Source of the DNA: Petunia secreta
Lineage: Eukaryota; Streptophyta; Magnoliopsida; Solanales; Solanaceae
Direction: 5' to 3'
DNA length: 64,000 nucleotides
Assembly: GCA_029990175.1 (NCBI GenBank)
Contig: JARKIP010000028.1
Location: forward strand, 9,488,501-9,552,500
The notes below the pieces were generated by a model. That model was not told the origin of the DNA. It saw nothing but the letters and a program-made list of their open reading frames with translations, and searched no databases. Numbering within the stretch: position 1 is the first letter of the stretch; each line of letters starts with the position of its first letter. Below, piece after piece: positions 11,579-22,341 of this stretch. Both the position numbers and the translations under genes were made by a program.

Positions 11579-13330
11579 TCATCTGGAAAATATATGTTTT
11601 GATGCAAGGTTTTGTACATCTTTTTGTAAAACAGATTTTGCAGCTTTGCAATCCATTCTCAAAAGGAATTTTTGGTTTAGTAAATCAGCTTGAAATTTAG
11701 AAATGCATAAAACAATTGCTAAAATTTCTTTTTTAATTGTAGGATAATTTTGTTGAGCATTATTCCAATGATTTGATGCAAATGCAATGATATGCTCTTT
11801 GCCATCTTTCTTTTGTTTTAATATGCCACCATAACAAATGTCTGATGCATCTGTTTCAACAATTTTGAATGCAGAAGGATCAGGGAGAGATAAACAATGA
11901 AGATGTTTAACTTTTGATTTTATTTGCTGGACAACGTTGGTATGAACATTAGTCCATGGAGGAGGAGGCTTTTTCAGTCTATTATGGAGAGGTTTTAGCA
12001 AATTGCTAATGCCTGGAATAAAATCATATACATAATTAACACAACCTAAAAATCTTTGAAGCTGGATTTTATCTAAGATTTGATCAGGGAACTTATCAGC
12101 AAACTGAATTGATCTTTGGATGGGGACAATAGTTCCTTGTTGGATATTGTGACCTAAAAATCGTATATTAATTTGAAAAAAAAGACTATACTTAGTTTTT
12201 GAAATAACTAAGTCATTTTCTTTAATGGTATTAAAGAAGATTCTCAAATGTTTAAAATGTTGATCGATGCTAGTAGAAAATACTAAGACATCATCAATGT
12301 AAACGATAATAAATTTTGAAAAAGGATTAAAAACGTCATTCATAATTCTTTGAAATTCTGTAGGAGCATTTTTTAACCCGAATGGCATTACATTCCATTC
12401 GTATTGCCCAAATGGAACAGTAAAAGCAGTTTTATATCGATCCCTTGGATCAATTTGAATTTGCCAAAAACCTGATTTTAAATCAAATTTTGAAAAAATA
12501 GTAGCAGCGTAAAGCCGCTGAAGTAAATTGTTTTTGTTTGGGATAGGGTATCTAATCCAACGGAGAGCTGTATTCAAAGGTTTGTAATTAATGACTAAAC
12601 GAGGGACACCTCGTTTAATTTCTGAGTTTTTATTAACATAAAAAGCAGCACAACTCCAAGGGATTTACTGGGAGAGATGATGTGTTTGTCAAGAAGATCT
12701 TTGATTTCACTTTGACAATGGATTGTTAACTCGTGATTCATCTGGATAGGACGAGCTTTAGTGGGAATAGTTTTTTCATCGAAGTCAGGTTCATAAGGAA
12801 GTCTGACTATGTGTTTCTTTCGATTCCAAAAGGCTGTTGGTAAATCAGCACAAAGATCCTTTTGGATTTTGGCGTCTAAAGTTTTAACTTTAGACTGAAG
12901 AGAAGGATCTTGAAGCTGTTGCTGTAGCCTTTGAAATGCTACTTCTTCTTTGAGGAAATTGATTTGGGCCTCCTTATGTTTAAAAGTAGACAAGACCTTT
13001 TTGATAGGAGGTTTATCAAAAGGGAGGAGGATCTTATTTCCTATGCACTCAATTTGAATGCCTTGGTTAGTGACCATAAAAGGCATGATTTCTTGGATAA
13101 AAGGGGTGCCTAATATGACTGAGTTAGTAAGGTCTTTTACTAACAAGAAAGAAGTTGAGACTGACAAAGAAGAATTTTCCAAGGAAGTTCCTACTTCAAC
13201 ATCAGAGAGTTTGAAGCTAATTCCTAATTTTTTGCCATTGGCTGCTCTAAGGGCTTCTTTGGTTTTCTCAAAGTATTTTGTTGGGATGAGTCCTTCTTGT
13301 ATACAATTGAGATCCGCACCAGTATCTAAT
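11579..13330 (-). pseudogene. Pararetroviral polymerase region: protease, reverse transcriptase, RNase H (broken)
   Basis: In the viral genome this polyprotein matures viral proteins and copies pregenomic RNA into DNA. Visible on the minus strand: an aspartic-protease core DTGAD at 13326-13312; the protease continues in the 13182-12595 segment; the reverse transcriptase in the 12577-11579 segment has 'FDLKSGF' and the catalytic 'YIDD'; RNase H begins with an ETDASD motif. The protease segment and the RT segment are in different frames, so at least one frameshift lies near 12.6 kb. RNase H is cut by a stop at 11579. No integrase follows, which separates it from Ty3/gypsy pol. It reads as a dead copy. 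Confidence 0.88.
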
Positions 13331-13995
13331 AAGGCGACAATATCTAAAGTGAATGACTTATTGATAACTAGGGTAACCCTAATATGCCATTTCTGGATGA
13401 AAAGTCTAGAGAGGTAGTTGATGAAATCTTCCTGATCAACTGGTTTGGTTTCTGTTTGTCTAGGCTGTTCAGGCTGGGTAGAAAGCTGTTGGAGAACAAG
13501 GTGATCTATATCTTGTTTTGCTCTAATTTCACGAATTTCTTCCTTGAGAAGTGTTATCTCCGTTTGTAGATCCTGGATAGTTATGGTCTTGGGTTTCTGT
13601 GAAGGAAACCTATTGAGAATGTCAGTAATATTGTAAGTATTGTCTATTTGAGGGTGATTTGGAAAGGTACTTGAAGATGTAGAAGACTTATCTATGGTTC
13701 GGTTGAACTGCTCTAGATAATGTTTCTTTTGGTCAGAATTCTCAAGATTACTAATAAGCTCAAGGAGGAGATCTTGTTCTTTAGAGAGAACATTAATCTC
13801 GGGTTGGCTATTTTGGTCTTCTTGGCTAGATTCGGAAGGAGATGATTGTACATCATCATCTTCAAGTTGGTTGAATTGCTGCTCAAGTTCATCATTAGCA
13901 ATATCAGAAGCATCACTATCTTCTAGTAGGAGTTGTTCTATTTGGTTAAGAATAGACTCATCTAGTTCAAGGTTTCTAACTTTGTTAGCTAATTT

Positions 13996-15862
13996 GCAGT
14001 ATTTGGCGATATGTCCAGTTTTGTTACATCTGTAACATTTGTCAGAATTTGGAGATTTGAAACCTGGTGCTTTAGATTTATTGGGTAGAGCTTTGTTTTT
14101 GGAGTAGGAAGGTTTTGTTTTTCTGTACTTGGGTGCAGAAGGTCTATTTCTTGGGACGGCCTCCTAATCTTTAGCATTTCGTCTTTTATGAGGCTTTTTC
14201 CCACAAGGAGGGATACCAAATTGTTCACAGAAACTTCCTAAATCTCTGTGACTTTGAGCTCTATCTTTGGCTAATTGTCTCAATATCTTATCTTGTCGAC
14301 AGATTTTGAGAGCAACTTGTTGAATGAGACTGGTAAGTTGACCATAGGTGATTTGTTCATAAGGAATAATATCACCAGTGTATTGACTTTGGAGTTCCTC
14401 TTTGACTAAATCTCTAAGGGACTTAGGCAGGCCATTCCAATATGGGAGGTTTCCATCTGGTTTTTCATATATACTGGTAAGAAAGGAATCTTTATACCAC
14501 CTAAAATCAGAGAGGGTTTTACACTTAAGATTGTTAAGTATTTCAGAAGATCTTTCTCTGAAAATACCTGGACTACCTATGAAAGTTTTGATAATGGTGT
14601 AAATTAGGATGTTGGTTGAATCAGGAATAGTTTGGCCATCTTTCAGGATTGGTTCCCCTGTTGGATCAATTCTAACGCTATAGAAGATCTTTTGATGATC
14701 TTCCTCGCTAAGATGGGTATCCCACCAGCCCTTAAGTTGACCTGTAAAACCTGTTACTAATATGTGGGTAGTAAGCTGGTCACTACAGTTATGAGAAGTT
14801 CTATATGCAGTGACTACCATAGTCATCTGCTGCAATTTGGACAACATATTGTATTCAGAGCAACCATCTATGTTCCACTCATAGATGTTGTTGGCATTGT
14901 AGTTATTCTGCATGACACTAGGTTTTTCTTCTAAAATCATGTCAGGATGGGTAGCTCTAGGATAATAGAGTTTTTGGGGTTGTCGCCAGTTGGAGGATCC
15001 TGTTCTAAGAGGAGCAACTTCTAGAGAAGGATCATGATGAAATTGATCAGAATGTGTTTGGGATTCTCGATCTGTATCTACCTCTCGAAGAACATCTATA
15101 GAAGCATCTTTAACCATAGACTCTTTGGTTGCAGAGTCTTGAATGACAAAGGTTTTCTGTTTCAGAGATTCTACGTTGAAGGTCAAAAAGTTGAGGGAAA
15201 CTTTTAGATTGGTGACTCTGGAGTTCATTAGCAAAAGTTCTAGGAATCTCATAAGGTTTAAATAGTGGAATTGAAGATGTTTCGACTGGCTTAGAACAAG
15301 CAGATGCTGAAAAAGATGGTTTCGAAATCAAATATTCACCAAGAGTTTGTAAATACTTGTTTGTATAATTATTTTGTTCACAGATATTTTTAATATCTTT
15401 GCTCGTAAAAGCTTCACTCTCAGGTTTTACTTTGAAAGGAGTAGCTACCACTTTGGTTTTGCCATGATTTGTTGAAAATCCTTGTGGTGGAGGAAGTTCA
15501 AAGATGACTTCTTCTCCAGTTGAAGTTTTCCAAATTTTTGAAACATTAATAGATTTAGAAAAAGGAAATTCTATATGGTGGTATTCAGCATAAGCTTCAA
15601 ACCACTCAAAGAAATTAATTTGCTCTTGAATCGAGTCCAAGGATTCATAATAAATTTTTTGAAGATTTTTTCTTTCATTCCCTTGAAAGTTGTTAAAAAA
15701 CCATGTTCTCTTAAAAAGGTTTTCAGGAGAGTAAAATTCAGTCCTGAGTTTTTCTTTATCAATTTGAAAATCTTTTTCTAAAACACCTAATTCAGCACCT
15801 AGAGATGAATAAGTAGGAGACTGAGGTCTTTCGAAGTTAACTTCAGTTGGAGGTGTTTCCAC
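13996..15862 (-). pseudogene. Pararetroviral coat-protein region with CCHC zinc finger (broken)
   Basis: The minus-strand segments 15862-15110 and 15252-14164 overlap in different frames, which shows a frameshift near 15.1-15.25 kb. The first segment has no ATG at its listed start and stays open upstream. The second has a basic end, then a TAG at 14164-14166. Downstream in the same frame is a CCHC knuckle (C-x2-C-x4-H-x4-C, minus 14037-13996), typical of caulimovirid coat proteins, where it binds RNA. An acidic, low-complexity stretch follows toward the protease. The call rests on the CCHC finger, the position between movement and protease domains, and caulimovirid gene order. Confidence 0.75.
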
Positions 15863-16042
15863 TGAGTATTCTGCTTGAGGAATCCTAGATTCGAAGTTAA
15901 CGGTTTCGATTCTAGAAGGAAATGAGGAGACAGAATGTCTAGCAGATTGGGTCTCAGACTGTGCTAAAGGCGAGGAAGGTATTCTTTGACTATGAGATCT
16001 TCGGAAGGAAATAGTTACAGATCCTAAAGAAAACTGTTGGAT

Positions 16043-16850
16043 CTAGGACACATTTGTATTTTCTGGCTTCTGGGCTGGGGTAGCATCTTGCAAAAGCCAA
16101 TTTTGAGGTAAAGAAACCTGATTCCAAGATATAGGTCTTGGAACTGACAAATGGGATCTTTGAATATCTGTTTGGAAGAGAACAGTTTCTCCTTTGTGAA
16201 GTGTTTTCATGGCTCCAGAATTGAAAGCTGAATTCATAGCTTTGTATTGGATTCTATAGATAATTTCAACTGGAAGAAATCCAGTTTTGGTTTTATAATT
16301 GGATGTCTTGACATTTAATGTCAAGGAGTCTAGTATATTCCTATCTTTAACGGATACAGTAAAGTTGGGAAAGCAGTCAAAATAAATTGGTCCATTACAA
16401 AGACTGGTTTCTACCATTCCTAGAAGAGAATCATTGAATTCTAGAAATCTAGAATCCCAAAGGCAGAGGAGGAGAGATGTATCTAGTCCTTCTCTGGAAA
16501 GAGGTTTAGCTGCAATTTGTACTCAACCAAAATGAAGATATTTGTACTTTTTTTCTATATTTTTCTATAGATTTTGGGTTTAAAAGCTTGATGTCCTCAT
16601 GATCTGGCTCAAGAGGAATAGTTTGCTCGATGGTTGAAATGTGGTAGTCACTTGTCAAATTCCATCTAGACTTATAAATTGTAGACTGGGGATATTTAGG
16701 AATTTTCCAGTCGTCAATTGATTGCTGTAATTCAGTAAAACTAACCTCTTCTTTGAGTTTAGAATTTGAAGAGGAAGAGGAGGATGTAGATCTAGAAGAG
16801 GGATGAAAAGAATTTTTAGTGGAGGAAGAGAAAGGATGGAAGAATGCCAT
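16043..16850 (-). pseudogene. Pararetroviral movement-protein region (broken)
   Basis: There are two minus-strand segments in the first position of the viral coding strand: 16850-16506 (ATG start, Ser-rich N-terminus) and 16417-16043. The second contains a hydrophobic, beta-strand-rich stretch of the sort seen in the core of 30K-superfamily movement proteins, which open plasmodesmata for virus spread. A stop at 16506 and a gap before 16417 separate them. The 30K assignment is by order and general character, not by a decisive motif. Confidence 0.6.
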
Positions 16851-16927
16851 AGTAAGATCTGGACAGAAGATTTAGTTGAAAAACAATTATAACTTAAATG
16901 CTTCATGTTCTTGGATCTAGAGACCAA

Positions 16928-17241
16928 CGGGTTCCATAAGGATAATATTCAAGTTCTTAACTCAGTAGTATGAGGAAAAATTAGATTTAGAAATTAGAAA
17001 TATAAGTACATGTTTTCTTTAATACACAAAACTTAAATTAGCTTATGTTTAAAAGAGTATCTTGACTAATGACCCAAAGGTTATAAATAACCATCTGTAA
17101 GCCTACTGAGTAATTTTTTTTGGCAACCTAGCCATTTTGCTCAGGAACACTACTTACAGTGTATCAGAAATCTAAGAAGTAGAGATTATTATTCTTGTTT
17201 TTAACTTACTTTTATGAGGTATTATTAGATCTTGTATTAGA

Positions 17242-17275
<34 letters not shown>

Positions 17276-17727
17276 TTAAATGCAAAGCAATATGATGATA
17301 AGAGCCTCTAAATTCTTCTATTTCAAAGAGAAGTAGTAAATCTAAATCTTAAAATTAATGAAATAAAATGTTAGTGTAATTTTTTTATTCAATGTGATTC
17401 ATTTTCAAAAATCACATGCACGGTCTACTTTTAAGCCATTTTATATAAGTAAGCATGACAATTGACTTTTAAATATTTTTGTAGTGTTTGTACACTAAAT
17501 TTGTTTTTCTTTCAAATAATTAAAAAAAAAAAAGCAAAAGGATCATGTATATATAAGTCATGCTTAAGAAAAGATATATCTTTAAGGAAATTAATCCCTA
17601 AAATAATAATCTGAAAAAAAAAATAATCGGTTATAACATTTATTTTTGATTCATTTAAAAATTCAAATTTGCCCCTTCTCTTGAAAACAAGGTATTTTTT
17701 GGATTTTAAAATTTATATTCATAAAGT
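16928..17727. other. Non-coding segment: viral leader and/or transposon interior
   Basis: No gene is seen. It contains a (TA)n microsatellite at 17244-17272 and several poly-A runs. By position, the part next to 16850 should be the viral leader upstream of the movement region. Beyond the TA run the sequence has no viral features and may be host transposon interior. Confidence 0.5.
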
Positions 17728-18005
17728 ATATAATGAAGTAAAGAAAAAAAAAAGTTAATGTAGACAAGAGTGTATTGGTGAATCTCCATTTATTTATTTT
17801 TTTCAACAGTTATTTGTTTCAAAAAGGTGAAAAAGGTAAAAATAGAATAAAAAATAGAAAAATCCCATCGGAACTAACACTTTCCGGTTATTGTGACCAT
17901 TTGGTTATGAAGGTAATAGTAGTGTGACTTTTAGTAAGTAAACAAAGTTGTGTGACTTCAATGCTATAAATCCATAGTTGTGTGACCATTTTTAAAAATT
18001 ACCCC
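17728..18005. repeat. Right terminal inverted repeat
   Basis: It is the reverse-complement partner of 8556-8830, with moderate divergence and small indels. The outer 145 bp match best. It ends TTACCCC directly before the target duplication AATTTTAA. Confidence 0.75.
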
Positions 18006-18131
18006 AATTTTAAGATATATTCAGTCTTCACGTCAAGGTACGGAGGTAGTGTGATGACAACAAATAAACCATTTGAATACACAAACGAAGTGATAATAAA
18101 AAGGTCCATTTTGGTCTGTCATGTCAAATAA

Positions 18132-19307
18132 GTTAAAGGCAAAATACATAGATAGCCCCTCGAAGTTGTGCCCGATTCCCAAGTAAACACTTCAACTTTC
18201 CTAGTGATCAGATAGACACCTCATGTCGTCCACAGTGTGTCTCATGGACACCCAGGTCAAACAAACCAAGTGAGTGAGTTACACTCGCTAATGATGTGTC
18301 AAATAAACTAATTAAAAATCATACGTGTATTTTTTATTTAAAAAAATAACACATACAAATACAATATAAGAACTCTACATTTAAAGTGAAGAAATCTTTA
18401 ATTCTAAAAATTAATTTCCTAACTTCTTTCTTATTTTAAACCCCACCAGCCCCACACCCTCACCATTCCAAAAAATGATATTACCCCAGCACTATTCATA
18501 GCAAGTCGTCAATGGCTGCTAACCGAGGCTCCACTAGGAATTCGATTACAACGATGTTGTTGCTCAGCGGTTATGGTTTTATCTATTATGATTGTAAGGT
18601 GATTAACAGTTCTTTCAATTAAAAGTCGTTTCATTACCTGCACCAGAGTACAAGCACAGTATGTTTAAGTAATCCATTCTTTTTTGTAACAAGCTTGATG
18701 GGTTCATTTTAGAGTTTATGAAAAACTTGATTGGAAATTTGCCTGCAATTGTTATTGTGTTCAGAAGTTGTTTCTTAATGGGTACAAGTTTTCGGGTCCA
18801 ATTCGAGTAATTTTAGTAATAACATTTGTTCGATCGGGTCTGATTCTACTGGAGATAAATCGAGGTAAGCTGTTAATTTTTGTTAATCTTAGTGGGAATA
18901 AATTGTGAGGTGAAATTCTTAGTGAGATCACTGATATTGATGAGAGTGTTTTGGGATTACTGTAAATTATATTTGTTTTGTTGAATTTTGTCTTGGTCGG
19001 ATTCTGGTTGCCGGTAGGTTCTCTTGATCGGATCTGCCAGATGAATTAAATTGGGAAGAAGTAGAAATAGTGTGGGAAAAAATGAAAATTTTTATGTGGG
19101 ACCCACAGAAAAATATATGTTTAAATGAAATGATAAAGTCTTTCACGCGCTTAGAATGGTGTGAGATGCAGCTGATTTGCCATGTCACCGTGAGGGATCC
19201 ACGAAACACGCTGGGGACAACATGAGGTGTCTATCTGGTCACTTCAACTTTATATAGGAATTGAGTACAACTTTGAGGGGCCATTTATATATTCCAACCT
19301 ACTTTCA
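18132..19307. mobile_element. Non-autonomous DNA element with about 110-bp imperfect inverted ends
   Basis: The left end (about 18138-18260) and right end (about 19190-19300) pair in reverse complement through 'gcccctc', 'aagttgt', 'attcc', 'cttcaactt' and 'agatagacacctcatgt'. A possible 7-bp duplication CAAATAA flanks it (18125-18131 and 19308-19314). No transposase is visible; the interior is AT-rich without long open frames. Family unassigned. Confidence 0.55.
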
Positions 19308-19625
19308 CAAATAAAAGAGGTAATGAAGACGAACAAATAAATAAGTAAAAGTGTTTATTTGTTAAATTTTGACTTGACAAGGCTATTTTTATAAATTTGT
19401 TTTAAAATATATTATTTCGTCATTTTCAGCTCGTCCTTTTTAATTTCTAACTTCAACACTACTTTTATTCCAACTTCAACCAAATATAATCCAACCTCCG
19501 AATATTTAACTTGTTTTTATGTACCTAGAGGTCATAGAGTAGAAAACTCTCTCCCTTCTCTCTTCTTCCCTACCCCCGAGCTTCTTTCATCTCTTTGACC
19601 TATTAAATTCACCGACAAGCCATTA

Positions 19626-21818
19626 ATGGATATATGCGAGAACCAAAGCATTGGAGCTGTTCCAACTTCCAAGGTTTCGACTTCTCAGATTCCTCCTAAA
19701 CTCCATGATCTCCCCACCCCAATTATTCCTGATTCTAACAACCCCTCCTTTAAAGAAAAACTTCAAGGTTATGAGTCGTTTTTTTCAAACTTCTCTCCGA
19801 TCATAACAAATACTGATCTTCATACTGACCCTCTTAATCCAGTTCATATCACAAATCAACTCTCCTCCATAGATCTTTCAGAAGAAGAAAAACATCGTTT
19901 ATATCTACCTTGGAAATTTTCTGTAATTATTAAATTAGTGGGTAAACGTCTCGTTCACCACTATTTAAAATCTAAGCTAAACGATATATGGAAGCCCTCT
20001 GAATCTTTCCCTTTAATCGACTTGGGCTCTGATTTCTATATTGTGAAGTTTCAAAAAGAGGAAAACATGATCAAGGCTCTCTCCCAGGGTCCATGGTTTA
20101 TTAATGGATACTATTTATCGGTTATCCGTTGGCGACCCAATTTTGTTGCAAGTTTTGAAAAATTAACGTACTCAGCCGTTTGGGTCAGGCTTCCTCAATT
20201 GCCTACTAAATTTTATGATGGGCTTATACTCAAGCGTATTGAAAACGTCATTGGAAAACTCCTGAAGGTGGATGCCTGCACCAGCGCGACACTACGAGGG
20301 AGATATGCACGTCTTTGTGTGGAAATTCCTCTGGAAATTCCGGTCAAAACTTACGTTCAAATTGGCTCTCACAAACAACATATTTTATACGAAGGGGAAG
20401 GTTTTTTGTGTACAACATGCGGCCACCTAGGGCATAACATGTGCTTCTGCAATTTAGTTCCTCTTCACTCTCCTCAAAGCACTCAGAACCCTAGTCCAGT
20501 GGAAGCTTCTACTCTTCATGCTCCAAATATTAACTCAGATGAAGGGCACTGGGAGACAGTTTCTTTCCCAAAGCGAAAATCTCCAATCCGCAGACAACCT
20601 GAGAAGTAGGTTCCTTTACACTCCAAGGTCCAACCAGGTATTAGTGTTAAAATTTATGATGCATCATCAGGTAAGTATATTAATACTCAGAAATTACATT
20701 ATGTTCATAAATCTAGTATTTCTTCTAATGTTTCTTCTAGTAGTGGTGCTGCTACTTTCCTTTAATTAATTAATGATGATAATAATATTCTTACTGCAAA
20801 TCCTGCATCCCCAAAAAATTTTAACATCAACCTAACAATTCCCTCCCAACCGGATATTAGTGAAATTAATTCATCTAATAAATTCTCTTTACTTTATTCG
20901 GGCCCCCCTGAAAATGACATAAAACAAGACAACAACATGACAAATAATTCTTTTCCTACATCTCCAAAAATTCCAATTTTGTCGCATCCTTCAGTGGAGA
21001 CATGTGGAGGCCACGTGTCATGCTCTCCCTTTGATCAATCATTAGCCGACAAAAAGGTTTTAACTACAAAATCTAACAATTTATTTACTTCTGATAATGC
21101 AGTGCATGCATCCAATCCTATTACTATAGTTGCCAACCCTCCAAGTAACTGTAAAAGTAATAAACAAGTGGCATTCGAAGGTCTCCAAGTGTCAATGGAG
21201 ATCGATGCTATTGCTCCTCAGAAATTCACTGAATCTTCCCTTTCTAGCAGCATGCAAACAAAATCCTCTATAAAAGATCTTCAAGATCTTACTCCCACTT
21301 CTCACTCTTCTATACACTGTTCTACAACTTCTCCTTCAACTAACCATGTCCACCAACTCATCCACCAATTCTCGCAGAACGACCAGGTTAGTCAGTCTCT
21401 CCTCCACGCCAATGGCTCAATTCCCCTCCTTTCTTCTGAATCTGCCATATTACTCAAACAACAATCCACCCATTCTGACGACCCTACATCTCCCCTCGAA
21501 TCACATACCCCAATCTTGGGTGGAACTAGGATTGATGGGTCAGGGTGTAGTATTTTCACTGAATCTAAGGGGACAAGAGATGATGTTAGTAATTCAGCAT
21601 CCAAACTTCTTAGCTCAGCTTATTTCGGAGGGGATGAAGTTGGCCATGGACAACTACAACAACCACGTATGGATGTGGAATGTTTTAAATCCCCTTGCTC
21701 CAACAGTGGCTCCAATGATGTTTCACGACATACAAGCTCATTAGAACCAACCCCAGCACTTCAATCCTCTGATTCAGCCGGAGCAGCTCAACAACACTCC
21801 ATTCTTTCCCCCTCATGA
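19626..21818 (+). pseudogene. LINE ORF1: nucleic-acid-binding protein with zinc knuckle, two in-frame stops
   Basis: Starts at ATG 19626, about 100 bp after the element's 5' end. The first 327 codons contain a region typical of plant LINE ORF1/DUF4283 proteins, ending in a CCHC knuckle within 'CTTCGHLGHNMCFC'. Such proteins coat LINE RNA and act as chaperones. A TAG at 20607-20609 and a TAA near 20764 interrupt the frame, yet the same frame then stays open to 21818 with Ser/Thr/Pro-rich low-complexity sequence. The ancestral ORF1 was therefore about 730 codons. The conservative interruptions (stops, no frameshift) suggest recent decay. Confidence 0.8.
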
Positions 21819-22244
21819 TCCAAACCGGAGCTCTCTCATCTACCCATGGATGCCTATAATAGATCAGCCTGCTCCACAGGACATGCAACAGCCCCAGTCA
21901 CATCTCCTCTAGCTCAGACTCTAAATCTTCCGGAGATGACTCCAAATCTCAATGCTCCTGTACCAGGCACAGAGAATCATGTAGAGGTAGACAACCAGAC
22001 ATATCTGGACAAGGGATCCTTCACAGAACTTTCAAAACTGCGCGAGTCAAAAATTATGTTATTCCCGGAGATGGAGGACAAGAGGTATGTGTTGAGTTGC
22101 CCCCTAGCACTTTACAAGTGCTCAATAGACATAAGACCAACTCAAAACTCAACAGCAGGAAAGGTGGCAGTGGTGCTTTACCCATCCATTTACAGGAACG
22201 AGCAATATTCCTTAAAGAAGACCATCCCATTTCGCAACAACCAA

Positions 22245-22341
22245 ATGATGATCAAGCCCAATAGTTTTCTTATTTGGAATATCAGGGGTGGAAATAAGGA
22301 AGAATTTCGTAGGACTTTCAAAGAGTTGATAGCTGCTCATT
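22245..22341 (+). pseudogene. LINE ORF2, 5' end (start of endonuclease)
   Basis: Begins at ATG 22245 (or 22248). It encodes a 'WNIRG' endonuclease start, typical of APE-like endonucleases of plant L1 elements. The frame is broken after base 22341 by the LTR retrotransposon. The downstream part resumes in phase at 38026, directly after the second CTCAT. Confidence 0.85.

Larger units (their letters stand above)
8831..17250 (-). mobile_element. Endogenous pararetrovirus (Caulimoviridae, solendovirus-like), decayed
   Basis: On the minus strand, in order, are: movement-protein region, coat-protein region with CCHC finger, aspartic protease, reverse transcriptase, RNase H, a further 3' open frame, then a promoter region. 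This is caulimovirid content and order, without an integrase. The gene set and separate 3' frame fit viruses of the tobacco vein clearing group (Solendovirus) and related Solanaceae EPRVs; the genus is inferred from memory. The coding regions carry several stops and frame changes, so this copy looks inactive. The left edge abuts a TA-rich run. The right edge is uncertain, between a (TA)n run at 17244-17272 and the transposon arm at 17728. Confidence 0.88.
8556..18005. mobile_element. DNA transposon/MITE with long TIRs, split by a pararetrovirus
   Basis: The element begins GGGGTAATTTT and ends AAAAATTACCCC. It is flanked by an exact 8-bp direct repeat AATTTTAA (8548-8555 and 18006-18013). The inverted arms align for about 275 bp. 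An 8-bp duplication with TIRs fits the hAT superfamily, but long TIRs also occur in Mutator-like elements (usually 9 bp), so the superfamily is left open. No transposase is visible. Without the viral insert it would be a foldback element of roughly 0.55 kb up to about 1 kb, depending on where the viral right edge lies. Confidence 0.8.

Noticed and set aside
8831..17250. Idea that the whole window hides a new defence or biosynthetic gene system
   Set aside because: Every long coding signal is explained by known plant genes, LINEs, gypsy gag or caulimovirid genes. Novelty here lies in arrangement, not in new protein families.
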